DNA from: Spirochaetaceae bacterium
Lineage (GTDB): Bacteria; Spirochaetota; Spirochaetia; UBA9216
Reading direction: 5' to 3'
DNA length: 5,611 nucleotides
Assembly (NCBI GenBank): GCA_028527945.1
Contig: JAQQAK010000437.1
Location: forward strand, 1 to 5,611
Part shown: piece by piece, positions 1-4,699 of the stretch
Numbering within the stretch: position 1 is the first letter of the stretch
Layout: every line of letters starts with the position of its first letter
Position numbers and translations under genes: made by a program
The notes under the pieces: model-generated
The model's database searches: none
The model's input: the letters and a program-made list of their open reading frames with translations, nothing else
What the model was told of the DNA's origin: nothing

Positions 1-158
1 ATATTTTTATATTAATATTAAAAAATCTTATAGACAAAGGTTTTAGTAAAAGTTTTGCTGAAAATATTTTAACTGTTTTGATGTTATTTATTTTGCTTTT
101 TTTGGGGATAGGTGTTCCTGAGTTTATTGAGTGGTTACGAAGAAATAAAAATGCTTGA
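1..158 (+). CDS. C-terminal end of a membrane protein (5' end outside window)
   Basis: An open frame runs from the window edge (first full codon at 3) to TGA at 156-158. It encodes about 51 residues: a polar stretch (KNLIDKGFSKSFAEN), one strongly hydrophobic helix (ILTVLMLFILLFLGIGV) and a short basic tail ending WLRRNKNA. That pattern suggests the last transmembrane segment of a membrane protein with a positively charged, probably cytoplasmic, C-terminus. The stop overlaps the ATG of the next gene by 8 bases, a typical translational-coupling arrangement, which supports both being real genes of one cassette. I do not recognise the family. The upstream part is not visible, so the true length and start are unknown. 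Confidence 0.6.
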   Translation, partial: IFILILKNLIDKGFSKSFAENILTVLMLFILLFLGIGVPEFIEWLRRNKNA

Positions 159-408
159 TTACATACTATCTTTAGTAGGGATTGCATTTATAGGCCTAAC
201 TCGTTGGCCTATAGAGAAAATGCGTAGTATTTATTTAAATAAGACTGGTAATACTTCATGCGCTATTACAATTCCATTTGTTATTTTTATTTATTTCAAA
301 GAACATCGTGAAAATTTATCATTATTAAGATTTTTGATAATTTTTTGGTGTTTTTTTATAATCGGAATAATATTATTTTCTGTTGGAATAATTATATCAA
401 TTAACTAA
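151..408 (+). CDS. small hydrophobic membrane protein, 85 aa, unknown function
   Basis: I chose the ATG at 151 rather than an in-frame GTG at 112. It overlaps the stop of the preceding gene (ATGCTTGA), has a purine-rich stretch just upstream (GAAGAAATAAAA), and the GTG would lie deep inside the other gene. The product has about three hydrophobic segments: residues 4-17, about 39-49 (AITIPFVIFIYF), and a long one at about 61-84 (FLIIFWCFFIIGIILFSVG). Short basic or polar loops (TRWPIEKMRS, FKEHRENLS) separate them. This suggests a small integral inner-membrane protein that may work with the product of the overlapping upstream gene. No enzymatic motif is visible and I do not recognise the family. 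It is the last gene before attC1, so it belongs to the leftmost, partly visible cassette. Confidence 0.6.
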   Translation: MLDYILSLVGIAFIGLTRWPIEKMRSIYLNKTGNTSCAITIPFVIFIYFKEHRENLSLLRFLIIFWCFFIIGIILFSVGIIISIN

Positions 409-611
409 ATATTTCGATAACCAAGAAAGAATATTTCTGTTTTTGGATAATAAAATAATGTGTTATGATTCTTCCTGAAAAAAAATCGTCGTATCATAGC
501 GTTTTTGCGATTCTGGCTATTAAAGCCTTTTCCGATTGTAAAATCGAAATTAGAATAATGCTTTTTTAGTGATATTCTATTTTTAAATATTTTTTGCATT
601 ACGGCGTAACC
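409..611. other. AT-rich non-coding stretch between last gene of cassette A and attC1
   Basis: About 200 bases without a convincing gene. An antisense open frame exists here, but it has no ribosome binding site and a low-complexity basic and aromatic composition, so I do not call it. A short perfect inverted repeat TTACG-G-CGTAA lies at 599-609, immediately before the attC1 R'' box. No hairpin followed by a T-run that would make a confident terminator is visible. Confidence 0.4.
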
Positions 612-769
612 TTATAACAAAAGATTTGGAGTAGTCAAAATCTTTGGCACGGGTTCCTGCTAAAGACACTCCGGCAGCCGGCGATCATTCGCCGACCACC
701 TGCGTTCAGGAACCGCGCCAACCCTCGGAAGACCTCGGGACGATTTCGCTACTCAAATCGTCGTTATAT
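612..769 (+). repeat. attC: integron attC recombination site (attC1)
   Basis: The R''-like box TTATAAC is at 612-618 and the R'-like box GTTATAT at 763-769. Inside them, L'' GATTTGGAGTAG (623-634) pairs with L' CTACTCAAATC (749-759), leaving one extra G in the 5' arm. Further inward arms pair too: AAATC with GATTT, and GGTTCCTG with CAGGAACC. The centre is a GC-rich hairpin (CGGCGATCATTCGCCG). IntI-type integrases act on one folded strand of such sites and cut between the G and the first T of R', here 763|764. Because the unpaired base lies in the 5' arm, the site is oriented with its cassette genes upstream on +, matching the gene direction. At 158 bp it is long for an attC. The GC-rich composition contrasts sharply with the surroundings. 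Confidence 0.88.
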
Positions 770-838
770 GCACTTCGAATTTGAACTTCTACATCTTGCG
801 TTGAAAAGCTCGTATTAATGGGTTTCTTAGCATAAATA

Positions 839-867
839 TTGATAAAATCGGTAATATGTACTATATT
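839..867 (+). promoter_or_regulatory. promoter of the cassette B toxin-antitoxin operon
   Basis: A -35 box TTGATA at 839-844 and a -10 box TATATT at 862-867 are separated by 17 bases, close to the sigma-70 consensus. The predicted transcription start, about 873-875, falls inside the inverted repeat at 872-885. An in-frame TTG at 839 that would extend the antitoxin is really part of this -35 box. Confidence 0.65.
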
Positions 868-871
868 TTAT

Positions 872-885
872 GTGGGAAATCCCAC
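872..885. promoter_or_regulatory. perfect inverted repeat, candidate autoregulatory operator
   Basis: GTGGGA-AA-TCCCAC has perfect 6-bp arms. It sits at the predicted transcription start of the operon and directly abuts the GGAGG ribosome binding site of the antitoxin (886-890). Type II antitoxins usually repress their own operon by binding such palindromes, and AbrB-like antitoxins bind DNA as dimers. A role as an mRNA hairpin next to the ribosome binding site is also possible. The function is inferred from position and symmetry alone. Confidence 0.5.
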
Positions 886-895
886 GGAGGCGAAA

Positions 896-1135
896 ATGAG
901 TATCGTAAAAGAATATGAGGCCAAATTGGATAGTAAACATAGAATCACAATACGGGGGAGTGAATTTCAATATTTTAAGGTAAAAGAGTATGGTGATGGT
1001 CATTTGGAATTGTTACCGAGAGTTTTGGTTGATCCAAAAGAAATCTCAAAAAATACTCTTAAAATGATGGATAAATCAATTGAAAACTTTAAGGAAGGAA
1101 AAGTATCAAATCCAATTGATTTAGATACTCTATAA
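896..1135 (+). CDS. AbrB-like type II antitoxin, 79 aa
   Basis: The ATG at 896 was chosen because a strong GGAGG lies five bases upstream. The longer TTG start at 839 would translate the promoter and operator. The N-terminal part (residues about 5-44) has the look of a swapped-hairpin AbrB-type DNA-binding domain: YEAKLDSKHRITIRG, a hydrophobic strand, then a DG turn and LELLPRVL. The C-terminal part (about 47-79: ISKNTLKMMDKSIENFKEG, then VSNPIDL) is helix-forming, then extended, and should wrap and neutralise the toxin. I recall similar antitoxins with RITIRG, PRVL and MDKSIEN motifs paired with RelE-like toxins. The gene ends 9 bases before the toxin start, forming a bicistronic operon. 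It probably acts as both antitoxin and repressor of its promoter. The pairing is clear, while the exact subfamily name is not certain. Confidence 0.75.
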   Translation: MSIVKEYEAKLDSKHRITIRGSEFQYFKVKEYGDGHLELLPRVLVDPKEISKNTLKMMDKSIENFKEGKVSNPIDLDTL

Positions 1136-1144
1136 TTTTAAATA

Positions 1145-1510
1145 ATGGATTTTGTAATAAGAATGGGTGTTTCAGAAATGGAAGAATTTTGGAACGATTT
1201 ATATCTAAAATCAAAAAATGACACTTTAAAAGGCAAAGAAAAACTCTTATTCAAGAAGTTAGTAAAGGCATTAAAATTTCTTAAACATGATCCTAAATAT
1301 CCTGGATTACATTCACATGAAATATCACAATTAAGTAATCGATATGGAATAAAAGTATGGCAGTCTTACTTGGAAAATAATACACCATCAGCAGGCAGAA
1401 TATTTTGGGTATATGGACCTGAAAGAACAGATATTACAATAATTGGAATAGAGCCCCATCCAGAAGATAAAAAAGATGGATATGAAAAGATAAAATTATC
1501 TTCTATGTAG
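1145..1510 (+). CDS. RelE/ParE-fold type II toxin, 121 aa
   Basis: The protein is alpha/beta in layout. A first strand (DFVIRMGVS, residues 2-10) is followed by two helices (about 11-23 and 31-48, FKKLVKALKFLKHDP). The C-terminal sheet is KVWQSYLENNTPS (70-82), GRIFWVYGP (84-92), DITIIGIEPHPED (96-108) and a closing GYEKIKL. The R-I-F-W-x-Y-G-P and I-x-P-H-P signatures are ones I associate with a RelE/ParE-superfamily toxin family. Such toxins usually cleave mRNA on the ribosome or act on gyrase, and which applies here cannot be read from sequence. ATG 1145 has no good ribosome binding site, suggesting coupling to the antitoxin 9 bases upstream. Later Met codons at 1163 and 1178 would delete the first strand, so I keep 1145. 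R85 and the HP pair are candidates for function. Confidence 0.75.
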   Translation: MDFVIRMGVSEMEEFWNDLYLKSKNDTLKGKEKLLFKKLVKALKFLKHDPKYPGLHSHEISQLSNRYGIKVWQSYLENNTPSAGRIFWVYGPERTDITIIGIEPHPEDKKDGYEKIKLSSM

Positions 1511-1514
1511 AAAA

Positions 1515-1543
1515 TTTCAATTAGTTTAAAATTATTGTATAAT
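1515..1543 (+). promoter_or_regulatory. promoter candidate for the lipoprotein gene
   Basis: A perfect -10 box TATAAT is at 1538-1543. A weak -35-like TTTCAA lies 17 bases upstream at 1515-1520, directly after the toxin stop codon. This gives the lipoprotein gene a transcript independent of the toxin-antitoxin operon, with a leader of about 20 bases. Confidence 0.5.
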
Positions 1544-1571
1544 GTAATTGGAAATATAATAATGGGGTAAT

Positions 1572-2138
1572 ATGAAATACAAAAAATACTGCATATTAAT
1601 ATTTATATTATTTGTTTTATTAATCGGTTGTAGCCATCAGTGTAATGATTATGTTTGGGCTTATATGAATGAAGGAAAAGTTATTCGAATTATTGAAGAA
1701 AAACTTGATAAAAAAGAATTGAAAAAATTAGATATTCCAGGGAAGTGGGAAAAGAAATTTATAGGCCCTTGGGTGGTTAATTCTGAATTTATATTTAGTT
1801 TAGCGCCTCAGAAAATAAAATATAGTATAGAGGTATTTGGAACATGGGTTGTAAAAGATGAAATTAAATTTATAAATTATGTTGAAAATATTGATAAAGT
1901 TAAGAAAGAAATTATTGAACCAGAACTAAAAAGTATGTCTTTTGATGCCATGAAAAAATATGAAGAAATACTAGAGAATAATCCTACTGGTTGGACAGAT
2001 GAAAAATTGAGTCAATTTCTTCTTAAACAAATAAATGAAAATGTATTAAATAAAAAAATTGGTTCTACAGATATTGGTATATTCGAGATGTTAGGGTCAT
2101 CTGTTGAAAATATTAAAGTTAGTATTACTATTAAATAA
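1572..2138 (+). CDS. putative lipoprotein, 188 aa, unknown function
   Basis: The N-terminus is a lipoprotein signal peptide: MKYKKY basic region, hydrophobic core ILIFILFVLL, then LIGC with the lipidated cysteine at residue 20. The mature protein should therefore be membrane-anchored outside the cytoplasm, as is common for spirochete lipoproteins. The mature part is lysine- and glutamate-rich. It shows two similar short motifs, GPWVV (residues 65-69) and GTWVV (90-94), which might mark the strands of a small repeated beta unit, followed by a helical region of about 40 residues and a final beta-like VENIKVSITIK. I do not recognise a family. The start ATG follows TGGGG (1563-1567) with a short 4-base gap, a modest ribosome binding site. 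It shares its cassette with the toxin-antitoxin pair, with no attC between them. Confidence 0.75.
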   Translation: MKYKKYCILIFILFVLLIGCSHQCNDYVWAYMNEGKVIRIIEEKLDKKELKKLDIPGKWEKKFIGPWVVNSEFIFSLAPQKIKYSIEVFGTWVVKDEIKFINYVENIDKVKKEIIEPELKSMSFDAMKKYEEILENNPTGWTDEKLSQFLLKQINENVLNKKIGSTDIGIFEMLGSSVENIKVSITIK

Positions 2139-2253
2139 GATTATTGTTTTTGATTGTTAAGTACGTAATCTATAAAAAATATTATGAAATCAAATCTTGA
2201 CTCCGATTTTCGGTCTGATCAATTGAAATAATCCTTTATATAGAAAAAAAGAC

Positions 2254-2408
2254 ATATAACAAAAGATTTGGAGTAGTCAAAATCTTTGTCACGGTTCCTG
2301 CTAAAGACACTCCGGCGGCCGGCGATCATTCGCCGTCCACCTGCGTTCAGGAACCGCGCCAACCCTCGAAGACTCGGGACGATTTCGCTACTCAAATCGT
2401 CGTTATAC
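2254..2408 (+). repeat. attC: integron attC recombination site (attC2)
   Basis: R'' ATATAAC is at 2254-2260 and R' GTTATAC at 2402-2408. L'' GATTTGGAGTAG (2265-2276) pairs with L' CTACTCAAATC (2388-2398) with the same extra G as attC1. It is nearly identical to attC1, differing by a few substitutions and small indels. For example, attC1 GGCACGGGTTCC becomes GTCACGGTTCC, CAGCCGG becomes CGGCCGG, and CTCGGAAGACCTCGG becomes CTCGAAGACTCGG. The GG to G and CC to C changes in this last stretch are paired and look structurally neutral. The cut position is predicted at 2402|2403. Open frames seen on either strand across this site are by-products of its GC-rich sequence. Confidence 0.88.
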
Positions 2409-2592
2409 ATAAAAAGGGTATAAGCCACTACCATAGTATTTAAGATTCTAATAGATAAGTATTCAACTGTAATTCATTTAAAAATGAATATTTGTTCAAA
2501 GATTAAAATATTGTTCACAAAAACTTATAAGAATTAGTGAACTTAATAATAAACTTTCTAAGTTTTTTCTTGTAATAAAAAAATGAATAATA
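2409..2592. other. gene-free cassette leader with inverted repeats
   Basis: No gene is visible here. It contains a perfect 8-bp inverted repeat with a 2-base spacer (ATTCATTT at 2472-2479, AAATGAAT at 2482-2489). It also contains GTTCAC (2513-2518) facing GTGAAC (2537-2542), with the palindrome CTTATAAG (2524-2531) centred between them. These could be operators, leader-RNA hairpins or remnants of older sequence. Confidence 0.45.
2551..2568 (+). terminator. weak terminator-like hairpin
   Basis: AAACTT-TCT-AAGTTT forms a 6-bp stem with a 3-base loop, and its 3' arm runs into a T-run (2563-2568). The stem is purely AT apart from one C-G pair, so it would be weak. It lies upstream of the cassette C promoter, where it could shield that promoter from read-through. 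Confidence 0.22.
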
Positions 2593-2606
2593 TTGCAGTG
2601 GTAATA

Positions 2607-2615
2607 TGATATAAT
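2607..2615 (+). promoter_or_regulatory. extended -10 promoter of cassette C operon
   Basis: TGATATAAT gives a TGn extension followed by a perfect TATAAT at 2610-2615. No good -35 box lies at 16-18 bases, but extended -10 promoters tolerate this. The predicted start, about 2621, gives a leader of about 40 bases to the ATG at 2663. It probably drives the split membrane gene and kdsA together. Confidence 0.5.
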
Positions 2616-2662
2616 CTTAGCTAGTTAATAATTCTAAATTTTTTTATTGGAGAATAATAAAT

Positions 2663-3088
2663 ATGAATTCACATAAAAAAGAAAGCTTGCTTCTTACAAT
2701 AATATTTGCCGTAATCGGGATATCGGGTATAATCTTGTATTTTTATTTAAAATCTAAAAATATAGATATAGATGAATTTTTTTTAACTATGATTAATATT
2801 TTAAGCATTGTTTTTTTTAGCGTGTCAGTAACAATATTTTTAGAATTAATAATAAAAAAAGATAATGATGAACTCATTCAACAGATTGAAAATAAAATTA
2901 ACGAAATTAAAAAAAATGATATAATCCTTGGTGATAGATCAAATGAAATAGATATCGTAAAAATTGAAGACGATTTTAAGAATATTAATTTTTCTATGAT
3001 ACAAAACGATAACTGTCTTAATGAAATTAATTTGCTATTTATAAATTTAAGAGATGAGAAAATAAGTAACAGTTTAAAAATGCAATAA
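2663..3088 (+). pseudogene. N-terminal part of a split two-TM, coiled-coil membrane protein
   Basis: ATG 2663 follows GGAG (2649-2652). The 141-residue frame has two hydrophobic helices (about 8-28 and 39-64) and then a charged, heptad-like helix (about 65-85, DNDELIQQIENKINEIKK). That topology fits an inner-membrane hairpin with a long cytoplasmic part. The frame ends abruptly at TAA 3086-3088 in the sequence KISNSLKMQ. The coding sequence appears to continue in the -1 frame (3097-3594). The in-frame heptamer T-TTA-AAA at 3073-3079 is a canonical -1 slippery sequence, and slipping there would give one product of about 310 residues. It is either a frameshift mutation or a programmed frameshift, and a short functional product is also possible. 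Typed as pseudogene because the break cannot be resolved from sequence alone. I do not recognise the family with confidence. Confidence 0.55.
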
Positions 3089-3594
3089 TAAGTTTTATGA
3101 ATCAAAATCCAAATAGTAAACTCCAAATACTAATTATGAACCCTTTTTCTGAATATATTTTAAAAAGAAGTTCTTCTATAAATCAAGATGATAATGGTAA
3201 ATATTTAACTAATACTTTCTATGGATACAAAGAAGTAATTAATTTTTGTGAACAAATATTAGCTAAATTAAAAATTAAAACTGTAAATGATAATAAGAAT
3301 ATTAATAGAACTATAATTAAGATTTATGATTGTTATCCATCCTATACTTATATAAGTATAGGATATTTCTCATGGTTTTCTCCACTTTGGGTTTATAAAA
3401 GTTCAATGGGAGGAGCGGCTATTTCAGTTGATTTAAGAAGAAATACACCTCTATCAGAAACATTGAGAATTAATTTTGAAAAACTTTGGAATGATAAATC
3501 TAGAGAAATCTCTTGTATCAAAGAGTTGGAATTGTTAGAATCTATGGAGCATATGGATTATATGGATTATATGAAGAATAAAATTAGAACATAA
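3070..3594 (+). pseudogene. C-terminal part of the split membrane protein, reached by -1 frameshift
   Basis: The open frame begins after TAA 3067-3069. Its first ATG (3097) has no ribosome binding site (AATAATAAGTTTT precedes it), and coding character is visible before that ATG (NAIISFMNQNPN). Both facts suggest it is the downstream half of the gene at 2663 rather than a separate gene. The start of the domain, NPNSKLQILIMNPFSEYILKRS, resembles the 'x-I-L-I-x-x-P-x-S' strand and turn of non-catalytic PLD-like domains found behind TM segments. The later GGAAISVDLRRNTPLSETLRINFEKLW also fits a final strand plus helix of such a domain. No HKD catalytic motif is present, so a sensing or binding role is more likely than phospholipase activity. 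The 3' end has a 9-bp tandem repeat (3552-3573) encoding HMDYMDYM. kdsA starts 46 bases downstream. Confidence 0.5.
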
Positions 3595-3627
3595 AGAAAT
3601 AGCAGATTTTATTAATACTAAAATAAT

Positions 3628-3643
3628 GAGGATATGATAATTG
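3628..3643 (+). promoter_or_regulatory. ribosome binding site that fixes a TTG start for kdsA
   Basis: GAGG (3628-3631) lies 9 bases before TTG 3641. The in-frame codon directly before TTG is a stop (TAA 3638-3640), so no earlier start is possible. The next in-frame ATG would remove the catalytic-metal cysteine. A non-ATG start is therefore required. Confidence 0.65.
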
Positions 3644-4429
3644 AGACAAAAACAATTTCTTTTTTCAGGTTCATGTGTTATGGAATCTTATGAATTAACT
3701 CGTAATATTGCTATAAAACTAAAAACTATATCTGATAGGCTTGGATATGATTTGTATTTCAAAATGATGTTTGATAAATCAAACAGAAGCTCTCTTGATT
3801 CATATCGAGGCCCAGGTTTAGAATTAGGCATTGAATGGATGAAAGAGATTAAAGAAGAGATAGGAATAAAAATTTTTACTGATGTTCATGAATCTTATCA
3901 ATGTGAAATAGTGAAAAATTTTGTAGATGTTATACAAATTCCTGCTTTTCTATGTAAACAAACTGATTTAGTAATAAATGCAGCTAAAACTGGGAAAAAG
4001 ATAAATGTCAAAAAAGGCCAATTTGTTACTCCTTATGAAATGAAGAATATCTTAAATAAAATAAGAAGATTTTCTTCTGCTGAAGTTTTCTTTACAGAGC
4101 GAGGTTCTGTATTTGGCTATGGTGATACAATAGTAGACATGCGCTCTCTTCAAATTATGAATGATTTAGGGGTAAATGTTTTGTTTGATGGAACCCATTC
4201 TGTTTTAAGACCTGCAGCATTTGGTTCGACAAGTGGTGGTCAAAGTGAATTTTCTTACAGTTTGCTTCGAGCTGCGGCAGCAGTTGGGGTCGATGGATAT
4301 TTTTTGGAGGTACATCCAGCTCCTTCTAATGCGTTATGTGATGGACACAGCATGACTTCAATTAATAAATTAGAGAACATCTTAGTCACATTAAAAAATA
4401 TCAATAGCACAATAATAAATAAAATATAA
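3641..4429 (+). CDS. kdsA: Kdo-8-phosphate synthase, metal-dependent class, 262 aa
   Basis: This cytoplasmic TIM-barrel enzyme condenses phosphoenolpyruvate and D-arabinose 5-phosphate to 3-deoxy-D-manno-octulosonate 8-phosphate, the first committed step to the Kdo of lipopolysaccharide inner core. Family signatures are nearly complete: FDKSNRSSLDSYRGPG (residues 44-59), TDVHES (80-85), IQIPAFLCKQTDL (98-110), INVKKGQFVTP (121-131), TERGSVFGYG (152-161), DGTHS (183-187) and SGGQSEF (198-204). The residues matching the metal ligands of the Aquifex enzyme (Cys11, His185, Glu222, Asp233) are all present one position later: C12, H186, E223, D234. E. coli-type metal-independent enzymes have Asn instead of that Cys. 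Length is normal and the barrel looks intact. Start is TTG, forced by an adjacent upstream stop. No own promoter is seen, so it is probably co-transcribed with the split gene. No kdsB, kdsC or kdsD is near. Confidence 0.95.
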   Translation: MRQKQFLFSGSCVMESYELTRNIAIKLKTISDRLGYDLYFKMMFDKSNRSSLDSYRGPGLELGIEWMKEIKEEIGIKIFTDVHESYQCEIVKNFVDVIQIPAFLCKQTDLVINAAKTGKKINVKKGQFVTPYEMKNILNKIRRFSSAEVFFTERGSVFGYGDTIVDMRSLQIMNDLGVNVLFDGTHSVLRPAAFGSTSGGQSEFSYSLLRAAAAVGVDGYFLEVHPAPSNALCDGHSMTSINKLENILVTLKNINSTIINKI

Positions 4430-4437
4430 ATTTTTAT

Positions 4438-4590
4438 GTATAACAAAGCAAATGCAGTTGTCAAAACCTTTGGCATGCTTTTTGCGGAGACGTTCCGGCA
4501 GCCGGCGATCATTCGCCGACCACCTACACTCAAAAAACACGCCAAGCCTCGAAGACTCGGCCGGTTTCGCAACTGATTTGGTCGTTATAC
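4438..4590 (+). repeat. attC: integron attC recombination site (attC3), diverged arms
   Basis: R'' GTATAAC (4438-4444) and R' GTTATAC (4584-4590) are exact reverse complements. L'' CAAATGCAGTTG (4449-4460) pairs with L' CAACTGATTTG (4570-4580), again with one extra G in the 5' arm. The arm sequences differ from attC1 and attC2, yet both sides changed together: AAATC/GATTT became AAACC/GGTTT, and the TTCCTG/CAGGAA stem became TTTTTG/CAAAAA. The terminal region (CCGGCAGCCGGCGATCATT and following) is identical to attC1. The covariation shows that the fold is what is maintained. The cut position is predicted at 4584|4585. It begins eight bases after the kdsA stop. Confidence 0.88.
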
Positions 4591-4667
4591 AGAAAAGAGC
4601 CTTTTTTTATAAGATTTCCATAAGCATATGTTTAACGTTCTTATTAACAACAATTTAATAATTTTTA

Positions 4668-4696
4668 TTGAAACACAATAGTAATTACTATATAAT
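4668..4696 (+). promoter_or_regulatory. mazEF promoter
   Basis: A -35 box TTGAAA (4668-4673) and a -10 box TATAAT (4691-4696) have a 17-base spacer, close to the sigma-70 consensus. The start should fall near 4702-4704, just before the AAGGAG ribosome binding site (4704-4709). The cassette thus carries its own strong promoter. Confidence 0.75.
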
Positions 4697-4699
4697 TAC
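4681..4699. promoter_or_regulatory. perfect inverted repeat over the mazEF -10 box, candidate operator
   Basis: GTAATTA (4681-4687), spacer CTATA, then TAATTAC (4693-4699), with perfect 7-bp arms. It covers the -10 box, so a bound MazE or MazEF complex would block RNA polymerase. MazE-family antitoxins autorepress through palindromes in their promoters. Assignment is by position and symmetry, and AT-rich DNA makes chance repeats more likely. Confidence 0.5.

Larger units (their letters stand above)
764..2402 (+). mobile_element. complete integron gene cassette B (antitoxin-toxin + lipoprotein + attC2)
   Basis: The cassette boundaries are inferred from the G^TT cut positions in the R' boxes of attC1 and attC2. 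This unit of about 1.6 kb holds an AbrB-like antitoxin, a RelE/ParE-like toxin and a lipoprotein gene, all facing attC2. It is larger than the usual one-gene cassette. No attC remnant is visible in the 61 bases between the toxin and the lipoprotein promoter, so these genes appear to move as one unit. Each transcription unit has its own promoter, so expression need not depend on a distant Pc promoter. Confidence 0.75.
2403..4584 (+). mobile_element. complete integron gene cassette C (split membrane protein + kdsA + attC3)
   Basis: This unit is bounded by the predicted G^TT cuts of attC2 and attC3 and is about 2.2 kb, large for a cassette. It contains a leader with several inverted repeats, a promoter with an extended -10, the split two-TM protein gene and kdsA, ending in attC3 eight bases after the kdsA stop. 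The very short spacing between kdsA and attC3 is typical of cassette genes. attC3 differs from attC1 and attC2 in its arms, so this cassette probably joined the array from a different source lineage. Confidence 0.72.

Noticed and set aside
405..599. Antisense open frame of 64 codons between the cassette A genes and attC1
   Set aside because: It has no ribosome binding site, a low-complexity basic and aromatic composition, runs against the direction of every other gene, and has no recognisable motif.
2184..2222. Imperfect hairpin around CCGATTTTCGG before attC2 as a terminator
   Set aside because: The stem is only four clean pairs with mismatched extensions and no following T-run.
2219..2434. 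Antisense frame across attC2, sharing an RRMIAGxR peptide with one across attC3
   Set aside because: The shared peptide comes from translating the same attC sequence on the bottom strand. It reflects repeat identity, not a protein family.
2878..3126. Antisense frame inside the split membrane gene
   Set aside because: It is a shadow of AT-rich coding sequence on the + strand, with no independent start signal.
612..4590. CRISPR array or IS-element interpretation of the three repeats
   Set aside because: The spacing is over a kilobase with genes between them, repeats are about 155 bp, no transposase is present, and the box structure fits attC much better.
4592..4608. AAAAGAGCCTTTTTTT after attC3 as a terminator
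   Set aside because: It is a T-run with only a 4-5 bp AT stem and a very small loop, and it lies at the start of a new cassette, so it is weak.
4255..4658. Open frames on both strands across the end of kdsA and attC3
   Set aside because: They overlap kdsA or lie within the attC hairpin. Their composition follows the GC-rich repeat, and none has a convincing start.
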